Of a stretch of 5,784 nucleotides of DNA, positions 1 through 5,754 are shown piece after piece. Numbering within the stretch: position 1 is the stretch's first letter; every line of letters starts with the position of its first letter. The DNA lies in the NCBI GenBank assembly GCA_022567775.1, contig JADFGH010000161.1, positions 1-5,784 on the forward strand. The letters are read 5' to 3'. The notes under the pieces are model-generated. The model had not been told where the DNA came from and searched no databases. It was given only the letters and a program-made list of their open reading frames with translations. The position numbers and the translations under genes were made by a program. Origin of the DNA: Pseudomonadota bacterium (lineage in GTDB: Bacteria > Pseudomonadota > Gammaproteobacteria > Steroidobacterales > Woeseiaceae).

Positions 1-975
1 CTGCTCAACGGTTGCGTTGCCGCTTTCCTCAAATACGACCCTGAGTTCGTCCAGGGCCTGTTTGGCCTGCCAGTATCCGTCGGCGATGACAGCAACTGCA
101 CTATCGAGATTGACCACCTTGCGAATTCCCGGCATATCCTGAATGGATGTCTCGTCCACGGATTTAACGTTTGTGCCGAACACCGGCGATGCCTTCACGG
201 TGGCGTATTTCATGCCCGGCAATTGCGCGTCGATGCCGAATAATGCGCTGCCATCGACTTTGGCCGGCACATCGAATTTCTGTACGTCGGTGCCAAGGAT
301 CGTGAATTCATCCAGCGATTTGAGTATCGGTTTTACGGGCTGTGACAGCTCGGCTGCCTGCCGCGCGAAGTCAGCGTAAGGCGCGATGCGGTCACTTTTC
401 CCGTGAATGATGTGGCTGTTCTTCGCTCTCAACTCATCGAGCGGAACATTCCAGGCTTCTGCCGCAGCCTGCAGCAGTACGGCTTTTGCGGCGGCACCGG
501 CGACACGCATGGCCTGTTGGCCGGTTGTCGCTACAGACGTGCTGCCGCCAGTGATCTGCAGGCTCATCATTTGGGTTACGGTCAGAAAGACGCCGTCGAT
601 CGTATCGATAAGGAACGCCGGGAAGTCCACATCGCCCACTGTATAGCCTTTGGCGAGTGCGTAGTTGGCATACTCCTTGTGTGCCGGTGCCTCGAGTGAG
701 CGGACAAGATTCCAGTCGGCGTCCATCTCGTCAGCCAGCATCATGGCCAATGTCGTGTGCACGCCCTGGCCCATTTCGGCATGCGGGATGATCGCCGTCA
801 CTGTGTTGTCCGGGGAAATCTTGACCCAGACATTGAATACCGTTTCATCTTCACCTGCGATGAGTGGCGCAACTTTGCCAGCACGGTTGCCAGGACGAAT
901 CGCGACGCCAATGACGACTGCACCGCCGGCGAGAACACCGGTGGTAATGAAAGCACGCCTGGTCCACTTACCCAT
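1..975 (-). CDS. IorB-type molybdopterin-binding subunit of a xanthine dehydrogenase-family oxidoreductase (N-terminal part, cut by left edge)
   Basis: Large catalytic subunit of a molybdenum hydroxylase, which oxidises an aldehyde or N-heterocycle using water as oxygen donor and passes electrons to the [2Fe-2S] partner. Only the first 325 residues are visible; family members are usually about 700-760 residues. The N-terminus [13 protein letters not shown] followed by a hydrophobic stretch (about residues 11-27) is a twin-arginine signal, as in IorB-type subunits, so the enzyme should act in the periplasm or at the outer face of the inner membrane. PHAEMGQG (64-71) with LADEMDADW (80-88), and TGGSTSV (142-148) followed by [11 protein letters not shown], are family molybdopterin-domain motifs. 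Residues about 236-317 look like the alpha/beta hammerhead domain. The active-site glutamate lies in the missing C-terminus and cannot be judged. The start ATG lies inside the end of the preceding small-subunit gene (8-bp overlap), with GGAGGG 8 nt upstream. The substrate cannot be told from sequence. Confidence 0.93.
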   Translation of the reverse strand, partial: MGKWTRRAFITTGVLAGGAVVIGVAIRPGNRAGKVAPLIAGEDETVFNVWVKISPDNTVTAIIPHAEMGQGVHTTLAMMLADEMDADWNLVRSLEAPAHKEYANYALAKGYTVGDVDFPAFLIDTIDGVFLTVTQMMSLQITGGSTSVATTGQQAMRVAGAAAKAVLLQAAAEAWNVPLDELRAKNSHIIHGKSDRIAPYADFARQAAELSQPVKPILKSLDEFTILGTDVQKFDVPAKVDGSALFGIDAQLPGMKYATVKASPVFGTNVKSVDETSIQDMPGIRKVVNLDSAVAVIADGYWQAKQALDELRVVFEESGNATVEQ

Positions 976-1462
976 TGTGAGAACCCTCCGTTCCGGAGGT
1001 GCTTGCAAGTGTTTTTGCTGCACGTTTGATGCCGCGACGAATGCGCGAATAGGTGCCGCAACGGCAAATATTGCCGCTCATCGCAGCATCGATGTCATCA
1101 TCGCCTGGTGCGGGATTATCCTCGAGCAGCGCGACCGCGGCCATGATCTGACCCGACTGACAGTAGCCACATTGCGGAACCTGCTCGTCGATCCATGCCT
1201 GTTGTACGGGGTGCAGGCCGGTCTCCCCACGACCGATGCCTTCAATGGTCGTGATCTGCTGATTGGCCGCCGCCTGAACCGGCGTTACGCAGGAACGGAC
1301 TGGCTGGCCATTGAGATGCACCGTGCAGGCGCCACACTGGGCGATACCACAACCGAATTTGGTGCCGGTCAGTCCGGCTTGCTCGCGTATGACCCATAGG
1401 AGCGGTGTGTTCGGGTCAACATCCAGCTCGTGCGTCTGGCCGTTAATGTGCAGTGTAATCAT
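968..1462 (-). CDS. IorA-type (2Fe-2S)-binding small subunit of a molybdenum hydroxylase
   Basis: Electron-transfer subunit of 164 residues, the usual size for IorA/CoxS-type proteins (about 150-165). It relays electrons from the molybdenum centre of the large subunit to an outside acceptor. The N-terminal plant-type ferredoxin domain (about 1-75) has C38, C43, C46 and C58 as ligands (CGIAQCGAC then a fourth Cys). The C-terminal helical domain carries the second cluster with C98, C101, C133 and C135 (CGYC and CRC). All eight ligands are present. I chose MITLHING as start: the domain begins there, and AGGA stands 9 nt before this ATG. The frame stays open upstream to 1522, but those 20 extra residues are not family-like. 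There is no signal peptide, so export would rely on the twin-arginine signal of the partner (inference). The stop TAA overlaps the partner's ATG as ATGGGTAA. Confidence 0.95.
   Translation of the reverse strand: MITLHINGQTHELDVDPNTPLLWVIREQAGLTGTKFGCGIAQCGACTVHLNGQPVRSCVTPVQAAANQQITTIEGIGRGETGLHPVQQAWIDEQVPQCGYCQSGQIMAAVALLEDNPAPGDDDIDAAMSGNICRCGTYSRIRRGIKRAAKTLASTSGTEGSHNG
984..989 (-). promoter_or_regulatory. Strong Shine-Dalgarno site of the IorB-type gene
   Basis: On the minus strand GGAGGG lies 8 nt before the ATG at 975-973, inside the 3' end of the small-subunit gene. It fixes the start of the large subunit and fits coupled translation of the two subunits. Confidence 0.75.
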
Positions 1463-1471
1463 TTGAAAAGT

Positions 1472-1475
1472 TCCT
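1472..1475 (-). promoter_or_regulatory. Shine-Dalgarno site choosing the IorA-type start at 1462
   Basis: AGGA on the minus strand, 9 nt before the ATG at 1462-1460. It favours this start over the in-frame ATGs further upstream, which have no comparable site. I could not find a convincing sigma-70 promoter for this operon in the intergenic region. Confidence 0.6.
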
Positions 1476-1521
1476 GATGTGCGCCGCTGTATTTGAGACA
1501 TGGGGTGGTGCAGGCAGTTCA

Positions 1522-1531
1522 TGGCATGCCA
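1522..1531. repeat. 10-bp perfect palindrome in the divergent intergenic region
   Basis: TGGCATGCCA is a perfect inverted repeat about 60 bp upstream of the IorA-type start and about 85 bp upstream of the likely acyltransferase promoter. Its place between two divergent genes would suit an operator, but a 10-bp palindrome can occur by chance and no second copy was seen. Confidence 0.25.
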
Positions 1532-1592
1532 GCGAATACCCTACTTGATGCCCCTGAGTACGGCAACCGAATCGGAGATTTTGATCCCCCCG

Positions 1593-1620
1593 CTCAAATT
1601 CGCCGAAATCGGGCTAAAAT
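1593..1620 (+). promoter_or_regulatory. Probable sigma-70 promoter of the yihG-like acyltransferase gene
   Basis: TAAAAT at 1615-1620, preceded by GC, matches five of six -10 bases. The -35 is poor: CTCAAA at 1593-1598, 16 bp upstream, matches three of six. Transcription would begin near 1627, leaving a leader of about 25 nt to the TTG at 1653. If right, the upstream in-frame ATGs at 1500, 1521 and 1548 cannot be starts of this transcript. Confidence 0.5.
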
Positions 1621-1652
1621 GTCTCCGCGGTCCAACGAGGAAGCAGCGTCCC

Positions 1653-2552
1653 TTGCTTAAAAAAACACTAAATAACGTGCAAGGCACCATTGTTTTCAGC
1701 GCTTGTACGATCAATACGATCTTTTGGGTGACGCCGTTGGTGGTGTTCGCCATCTTCAAGCTGCTGGTACCGGTCACGGGTTTCGGCAGGCTGATGACAC
1801 GCTGGATCATGGCGATGGGTGAAAACTGGGTGAGCTGTAATGCCGCGCTCTTCGGCCTCGCCAATTCCACGCGCTGGGAAGTGCGCGGGCTCGAGGACCT
1901 CAAGATTGATGACTGGTATCTCGTCATTGCCAATCACCAGACCTGGACCGATATCATTGCACTGCAAACGGTGCTGAATCGCCGCATACCGTTCCTCAAG
2001 TTTTTCATTAAACAGGAGTTGATCTGGTTCCCGTTCCTCGGCATAGCCTGGTGGGGGCTGGACATGCCTTTCATGAAGCGCTATTCGAAGTCGTATCTTG
2101 CGAAAAACCCCCATAAGAAGGGCAAGGATCTCGAGGCGACCAGGAAGGCTTGTGAAAAGTTTCGCTACACGCCGACGTCAGTTATCAACTTTATCGAAGG
2201 CACGCGTTTCACTTTGGAAAAGAAAGTCAAACGAGCATCACCTTTCGAGAATCTCTTGCCGCCGCGCGCCGGTGGTCTCGCATTAGCGCTGGATTCAATG
2301 GGTTCGATGTTCAACGCGATACTCGACATCACAATCGTATATCCAAATGGAGCACCAGGCTTCTGGGCGATGTGTTGTGGCAAATTCGATCACATCATTA
2401 TCGAAATCAGGACGCGACCCGTGGAGTCGTGGATGATGGAGGGTGACTACATCAATGATCGGGAATTTCGGCGCAAATTTCACCAATGGCTGACGCAGAT
2501 CTGGCAGGAGAAGGACCAGAAGATTTCAGCCATTCGGCAGGCGGCGCACTGA
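1653..2552 (+). CDS. yihG: YihG-type PlsC-family acyltransferase (probable TTG start)
   Basis: Predicted inner-membrane acyltransferase of the 1-acylglycerol-3-phosphate acyltransferase (PlsC) superfamily, moving an acyl chain onto a lysophospholipid-like acceptor. In E. coli YihG is a PlsC paralogue. From TTG the protein has 299 residues, close to the roughly 310 of YihG. One N-terminal membrane segment spans about 12-42. Block I is NHQTWTD with the catalytic H95 and D100 (HX4D). Family sequence LDMPFMKRYS is at 136-145, block III INFIEGTR at 178-185, and block IV LLPPRAGG at 201-208. The C-terminus GDYINDREF and WQEKD also match YihG as I recall it. GAGGA lies 11 nt before TTG, and a -10 box at 1615-1620 excludes the longer frame that opens at ATG 1500. 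GTG at 1677 is a weaker alternative. It is transcribed divergently from the molybdenum hydroxylase operon, with no evident functional link. Confidence 0.9.
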   Translation: MLKKTLNNVQGTIVFSACTINTIFWVTPLVVFAIFKLLVPVTGFGRLMTRWIMAMGENWVSCNAALFGLANSTRWEVRGLEDLKIDDWYLVIANHQTWTDIIALQTVLNRRIPFLKFFIKQELIWFPFLGIAWWGLDMPFMKRYSKSYLAKNPHKKGKDLEATRKACEKFRYTPTSVINFIEGTRFTLEKKVKRASPFENLLPPRAGGLALALDSMGSMFNAILDITIVYPNGAPGFWAMCCGKFDHIIIEIRTRPVESWMMEGDYINDREFRRKFHQWLTQIWQEKDQKISAIRQAAH

Positions 2553-2568
2553 TCGCGATTACGAAATA

Positions 2569-2623
2569 TCGAACTCGGGATGTCAACTGGCGTACACTGA
2601 TGACCGGGCCTTCAGCAGCAGGA
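2569..2623 (+). promoter_or_regulatory. Possible promoter and Shine-Dalgarno site of the small acidic protein gene
   Basis: TACACT at 2593-2598 matches four of six -10 bases. A weak TCGAAC at 2569-2574 sits 18 bp upstream as a -35. AGGA at 2620-2623 is 7 nt before the ATG at 2631 and is the firmer part of this call. The 78-bp gap after the acyltransferase stop has no visible terminator, so read-through is also possible. Confidence 0.35.
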
Positions 2624-2630
2624 ATTCAGC

Positions 2631-3002
2631 ATGTTGGGCACTCGCCACTACGACACGGTCGCATTCGATGTCAGGGACAACGCAACGATGTTGTTTTTCG
2701 CGCGGACCTCAGACGCGGGCGATATCGAGGATTACCTGTTATTGATGCGCGCCGATGGCGAGGATCTTGACGAGTCAATCTATATAGAGATCAACGAAAT
2801 TCAGTTTGCAGGTCACGACCTGATCCAGGAGGCGAGGATGACCGGCAACATGCTGACGCTCGAACTTCGGAAGCCGGTCGCTGAACTGGATGGCGCGTCT
2901 GAAATTGTGCTCACCTACGATGATTCTCCTGAAAACCGCAGCAGCATCGAATCCGGTGCATTTCGAGTACTTGGCAACACGCTGGCTGGCGGACACGCCT
3001 GA
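2631..3002 (+). CDS. Small acidic protein of unknown function, Imm10-like in pattern
   Basis: I do not firmly recognise this 123-residue protein. It has no signal peptide and no membrane segment, and it is acidic, so it should be soluble and cytoplasmic. Alternating hydrophobic stretches suggest a mostly beta protein: VAFDV (10-14), TMLFFA (19-24), YLLLMRA (35-41), IYIEINEIQFAGHD (50-63), LTLELRKPV (75-83) and EIVLTYD (91-97). The order 'YLLLMR, acidic loop, YIEIN, GHD, strand, final short helix' recalls the Imm10 family of immunity proteins from polymorphic toxin systems; this is recollection, not a search. No toxin gene is adjacent. The start is supported by AGGA 7 nt upstream, and the coding frame is clean. 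It lies between the acyltransferase and the GIY-YIG gene, all on the same strand. Reality as a gene is likely; function is open. Confidence 0.75.
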   Translation: MLGTRHYDTVAFDVRDNATMLFFARTSDAGDIEDYLLLMRADGEDLDESIYIEINEIQFAGHDLIQEARMTGNMLTLELRKPVAELDGASEIVLTYDDSPENRSSIESGAFRVLGNTLAGGHA

Positions 3003-3014
3003 ACTTTTTGTTTT
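2988..3014 (+). terminator. Weak possible intrinsic terminator at the end of the small acidic protein gene
   Basis: GGCG-GACA-CGCC (2988-2999) forms a short four-pair GC hairpin. It is followed after five bases by a T-rich run (TTTTTGTTTT, 3005-3014). The stem is short and set apart from the T-run, so termination would be partial at best. Confidence 0.3.
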
Positions 3015-3047
3015 CGTGCTCGATATTCGCTCAAACTGCGAACACTG

Positions 3048-3059
3048 CGCAGGCCTGCG
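3048..3059. repeat. 12-bp perfect palindrome upstream of the GIY-YIG gene
   Basis: CGCAGGCCTGCG is a perfect inverted repeat about 60 bp before the yhbQ-like start, within the 116-bp gap that follows the small acidic protein gene. It could be an operator. I saw no clear -35/-10 pair to place it against, and there is no second copy. Confidence 0.3.
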
Positions 3060-3118
3060 GCCCTACTGGAAAAATATCCGCCGTCCGATAAGCGGGTAAC
3101 ACGGGACTGACAAGCGAC

Positions 3119-3412
3119 ATGTCCGAGTGGAGCGTCTACATGTTGCGCTGCGGAGACGGTAGTTTCTATACCGGTATCGCAACCAATGTATCGCGGCGAA
3201 TCGCCGAACATGAACAGGGAAAGCGAGGCGCCAAATATCTTCGTGGCCGCGGGCCATTCCAGCTCGTCTATGAGCGAGCGGTGGGCGATCGCAGCGTCGC
3301 CACAAGAATTGAATATCGTATCAAGCAATTGCCGAAAGTGGACAAGGAAAACCTGCAGCGACTACCCGCGCGAATTGACGAACTATTGAACGAGTTACTG
3401 GAACCCATCTAG
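3119..3412 (+). CDS. yhbQ: YhbQ-type GIY-YIG nuclease-domain protein (UPF0213)
   Basis: A 97-residue single-domain GIY-YIG protein, close to the 100 residues of E. coli YhbQ. The family has the nuclease fold and is thought to act on DNA; the precise role in this bacterium is not known. The GIY half appears as VYM (6-8) and the YIG half as YTG (17-19). Conserved residues of the active site are visible: Y7, Y17, R26/R27 in VSRRIAEH, H31, and E65 in IEYRIKQL. VGDRS before that helix is also typical of YhbQ. It is cytoplasmic, with no signal. The Shine-Dalgarno site is poor, but the domain starts immediately after this ATG, so the start is sound. The stop TAG shares the palindrome CTAG with the stop of the convergent hydrolase gene. 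Confidence 0.93.
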   Translation: MSEWSVYMLRCGDGSFYTGIATNVSRRIAEHEQGKRGAKYLRGRGPFQLVYERAVGDRSVATRIEYRIKQLPKVDKENLQRLPARIDELLNELLEPI

Positions 3413-4422
3413 TACAACGGGATCGGTTGCCCGAATGGCGGCAATTCGATCCTGACTTCGACACCGTTCTCTGCCACTGTTTCATCGATCCAGCCTGCGG
3501 TGATTACGACATTGTCGAGGAAATCCGCGACCAGCCGGACCTCGCCGAACGGCGCTGTGAAATCGTCGTGATGGATGGAAATGACTCGTGTTGCACCTGT
3601 AACCGGCACGGTTTCGTTCCAGAGCTTGGTCACATATTCCTTGCCAAGGCCAACTAGGCCCGCGATTCCCAGCATGACTACATCTGCGGATTCACCATCC
3701 AGTTTGCCTTCGATATAACCGCCGCTGCCCTGGATCAGGGTCGTGCCACGCGGGTGCCCGATGAATATTGACCAGACCACACCCTCTTTCCACTCATTCA
3801 CAGATGCCGGCTGCTCGAGCGGTGCGTCGATAGTTCCAGGAAAAAACGGCCCTTCGCCGCCTGGCCTGATCGGTGCATGTCTCGACGCCAGCAGCCTGAT
3901 CGTAAAATCGCCAAACTGACGCGTCTCTCCGTCGGCAAGAATCTGATACTGGTCAACCGGTACATTCGCGCCACGCGCAATATTGGCGGTCGATTCGGAG
4001 CCGAGAATTATGGCACTCGTCCGGTTCGCTACGTGGCCGACGTCCATTGCGTGATCGAAATGAGAATGCGCCGGCACAATTGCTGCCAGCCGATCCATTC
4101 TGAATTCAGCAAGCGCGTAGTTAATTGTCGCCAGATCGGAAGAGACCCCCAGAAACAAAGCAATTTCAAAGGGATTCAGGCGCGTAAAGTTGCCATCAAT
4201 CAGAACCTGGGTTTCGCGGTCATCAAACAGCAATGTAGTAGTGCCCAGCCACGTTACCGTGACCATGTCAGTCGGTTCAGAAACTACCTCTGCAGTCGGC
4301 CAGCCAATGTCGTCAATCGAGTGACGGCTCTGCCACAACCAGACAGAAACGAGAACAGCGATGACCACCAATGCAAGCAGCAAAAACGCGATATATCGGG
4401 TCCATCGAAGCACTGCGTTCAT
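3409..4422 (-). CDS. Membrane-anchored metallo-beta-lactamase-fold hydrolase
   Basis: Predicted metal-dependent hydrolase of 337 residues. An N-terminal hydrophobic segment (about 9-30), with R6 and R9 before it and no clear cleavage site, reads as a signal anchor that places the enzyme on the periplasmic face. The metal motif HSHFDH gives H119, H121, D123 and H124. Further likely ligands are H182 (ASRHAP), D247 (ADVVMLG) and H284 (SIHHDDF). WLGTTTLLF (58-66), GSGGYIEGKL (232-241) and IHHDDF (283-288) fit the UlaG/NAPE-PLD-like branch of the fold; the substrate is unknown. The gene follows the DUF819 gene after only 15 bp without a clear Shine-Dalgarno site, so co-transcription and perhaps coupled translation are likely. 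Its 3' end overlaps that of the convergent GIY-YIG gene by four bases, and no terminator is visible there. Confidence 0.9.
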   Translation of the reverse strand: MNAVLRWTRYIAFLLLALVVIAVLVSVWLWQSRHSIDDIGWPTAEVVSEPTDMVTVTWLGTTTLLFDDRETQVLIDGNFTRLNPFEIALFLGVSSDLATINYALAEFRMDRLAAIVPAHSHFDHAMDVGHVANRTSAIILGSESTANIARGANVPVDQYQILADGETRQFGDFTIRLLASRHAPIRPGGEGPFFPGTIDAPLEQPASVNEWKEGVVWSIFIGHPRGTTLIQGSGGYIEGKLDGESADVVMLGIAGLVGLGKEYVTKLWNETVPVTGATRVISIHHDDFTAPFGEVRLVADFLDNVVITAGWIDETVAENGVEVRIELPPFGQPIPLY

Positions 4423-4437
4423 TGCCGATTGCAGCCG

Positions 4438-5634
4438 TTACTGCCCGGCTGCAAGTCGCGCAAGATGCCCGGCCAGTGGTGCAAGGTAGTTACCCAACGC
4501 GTAACCGATAAGCGCCATTAATACCGAGACCGGGACAAGACTCGGGCGGTGGAATGCAGCGACGATCGGTGCGGAGGCGGCGGCACCTATATTTGCTGCC
4601 GATGCAATAGCAACACTGTGTACGTCGACCCGGAACAGCTTTGCTCCTGCGAGGCAGAATGCGCCATGAATGAAGATCCAGATGAATGCACCAAGCAGGA
4701 ATGCCGGTGCCTGTCCGAATCCTTCGATCGTGGCCCTGGCGCCCATGCCGGCCACAAAAATGTAAATCAGTGCAGTGCCCATTACGGTCGCGTTCGGCAG
4801 CTTCGATAGCGGCGTTACGGATAACGACAGCGCAATTGTTGTGATCAATAATATTCGCCATGTCGATTCCGACAACACGACCTGCAGATCCGGCGCAATA
4901 CCCATCATCGTGTCAAACAATATCGGTGCGAGCGCAGCCGCTATCCAGGTGACACCGATCGCGATCGCAGCCAGGTAAATGTAATCCCGCATCTGCGGTG
5001 CCTTTTCCTCCTCGTGGACAAGAGCAGCGGCAGAATCCATCATGCGGATTCTGTCCTCCGGAACATTTGCCCAGGCGTTGAAGCGGTCGGCGAAGTTTCT
5101 TGATGCAAGGAGAATGGGTAACCAGACAATGTAAACCACGTTATCCGCCAGCACTGCCAGGCCGAATTGCTCAGGCGGTGTGTTCAGCATTTCGCTGGTG
5201 GCGGCCATGTTGCCGGTTCCGCCGATCCAGCTACCTGCTAACGCACCAAATCCGGTCCATGCGTCCGGCGCCAGCCATCGATGCACGATTACATAGGCAA
5301 CGACGCATCCGGCAACCACTCCGGCAGTCCCCATTAGCATGACGAGGATACCCTTACCCATTATTTTCACAGTCGCTGGAACGTTTACCTTGATTAACAT
5401 CAACACAATGAACGCTGGCAGCGCATAACTGCTTAATCCGGAATAGACCGGAGAACTCGCCGGAATCACATCCAGGTTATTCAGGAAAACCGGCGTGGCA
5501 TAAATGAAGATCAGCGGCGGGATGTACTGAAAAAGTTTTAAAGCGGAAACCTGCTCGACGTAAAACCAGAAAGCGGCAACAGCGCAGAGGACGGCAAGTA
5601 CTCCCCCAGGTGAACTGATCAGGATGTCGGACAT
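4438..5634 (-). CDS. DUF819 family polytopic inner-membrane protein (putative transporter)
   Basis: A 398-residue integral membrane protein of the DUF819 family (Bacillus YjcL belongs to it), thought to be a transporter but without a known substrate to my knowledge. I count about ten hydrophobic segments, for instance about 11-27, 33-52, 66-83, 95-118, 156-177, 217-240, 259-276, 283-299, 310-332 and 364-384. Two glycine-rich motifs mark the family: GSWIGGTGNMAA (134-145) and SAANIGAAASAPIVAAFHRP (345-364). They sit in equivalent places in the two halves, before a long hydrophobic helix, which suggests internal duplication. A charged cytoplasmic-type loop with EEEK (208-211) separates the halves. 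The start ATG has no good Shine-Dalgarno site, but it lies about 25 nt after the start point expected from a TATAAT box. It is first in an operon with the metallo-hydrolase gene, hinting that the hydrolase acts on what this protein moves (inference). Confidence 0.92.
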   Translation of the reverse strand: MSDILISSPGGVLAVLCAVAAFWFYVEQVSALKLFQYIPPLIFIYATPVFLNNLDVIPASSPVYSGLSSYALPAFIVLMLIKVNVPATVKIMGKGILVMLMGTAGVVAGCVVAYVIVHRWLAPDAWTGFGALAGSWIGGTGNMAATSEMLNTPPEQFGLAVLADNVVYIVWLPILLASRNFADRFNAWANVPEDRIRMMDSAAALVHEEEKAPQMRDYIYLAAIAIGVTWIAAALAPILFDTMMGIAPDLQVVLSESTWRILLITTIALSLSVTPLSKLPNATVMGTALIYIFVAGMGARATIEGFGQAPAFLLGAFIWIFIHGAFCLAGAKLFRVDVHSVAIASAANIGAAASAPIVAAFHRPSLVPVSVLMALIGYALGNYLAPLAGHLARLAAGQ

Positions 5635-5665
5635 AGGCGTGCGCCATGATTGAAGTCTGGCAACG

Positions 5666-5671
5666 ATTATA
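5666..5671 (-). promoter_or_regulatory. -10 box of the DUF819/metallo-hydrolase operon
   Basis: A perfect TATAAT is read on the minus strand, 31 bases before the ATG at 5634. Transcription would start near 5659 with a leader of about 25 nt. At normal spacing the -35 region is poor (CGGGCA-like), so an activator, or simply a weak promoter, is possible. TTGCAT lies 25 bp upstream, too far to serve. Confidence 0.5.
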
Positions 5672-5716
5672 TCCGAAACGTCCGCGACTGCCCGCTATGC
5701 AAAACGGCAATTGTCC

Positions 5717-5754
5717 GTAGGAGCCCTTCCTAAGCGGGCGAAATGCTTTCGTTC
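5717..5754. repeat. Degenerate REP-like palindrome with a second hairpin
   Basis: GTAGGAG (5717-5723) followed by GCCC, nine bases, then GGGC (5736-5739) and GA resembles the GTAG-headed repetitive extragenic palindromes of many gammaproteobacteria, but the stem is short and imperfect. Overlapping it, CGAAA-TGC-TTTCG (5739-5751) is a perfect five-pair hairpin, extendable to eight pairs with two G-U pairs (5736-5754). Only one copy is in the window, so repeat status cannot be tested here. Confidence 0.35.

Noticed and set aside
665..1399. Long plus-strand frame of 244 residues
   Set aside because: It is antisense to both hydroxylase subunit genes, whose motifs are unmistakable; it shows only codon-bias mirroring.
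1463..1522. N-terminal extension of the small hydroxylase subunit from ATG 1522
   Set aside because: The ferredoxin domain starts at ATG 1462, which has AGGA at good distance; the extra 20 residues are unlike the family.
1505..1532. Sigma-54-like TGGCATG...TGC on the minus strand upstream of the hydroxylase operon
   Set aside because: The spacing between GG and GC is 13 bases instead of the required 10.
3877..4521. Plus-strand frame of 214 residues across the hydrolase/DUF819 junction
   Set aside because: It is antisense to two well-supported genes, has a low-complexity basic composition and shows no recognisable domain.
4549..4809. Plus-strand frame rich in cysteine (CCRCN, CSCEAEC, CRC), looking like a metal-binding or toxin-like small protein
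   Set aside because: It is wholly antisense to the DUF819 gene. The Cys codons (TGC) are mostly complements of GCA alanine codons of a membrane protein, and there is no ribosome site.
5477..5710. Minus-strand frame of 77 residues through the DUF819 promoter
   Set aside because: It overlaps the DUF819 N-terminus in another frame and includes the TATAAT box; it has no family-like sequence.
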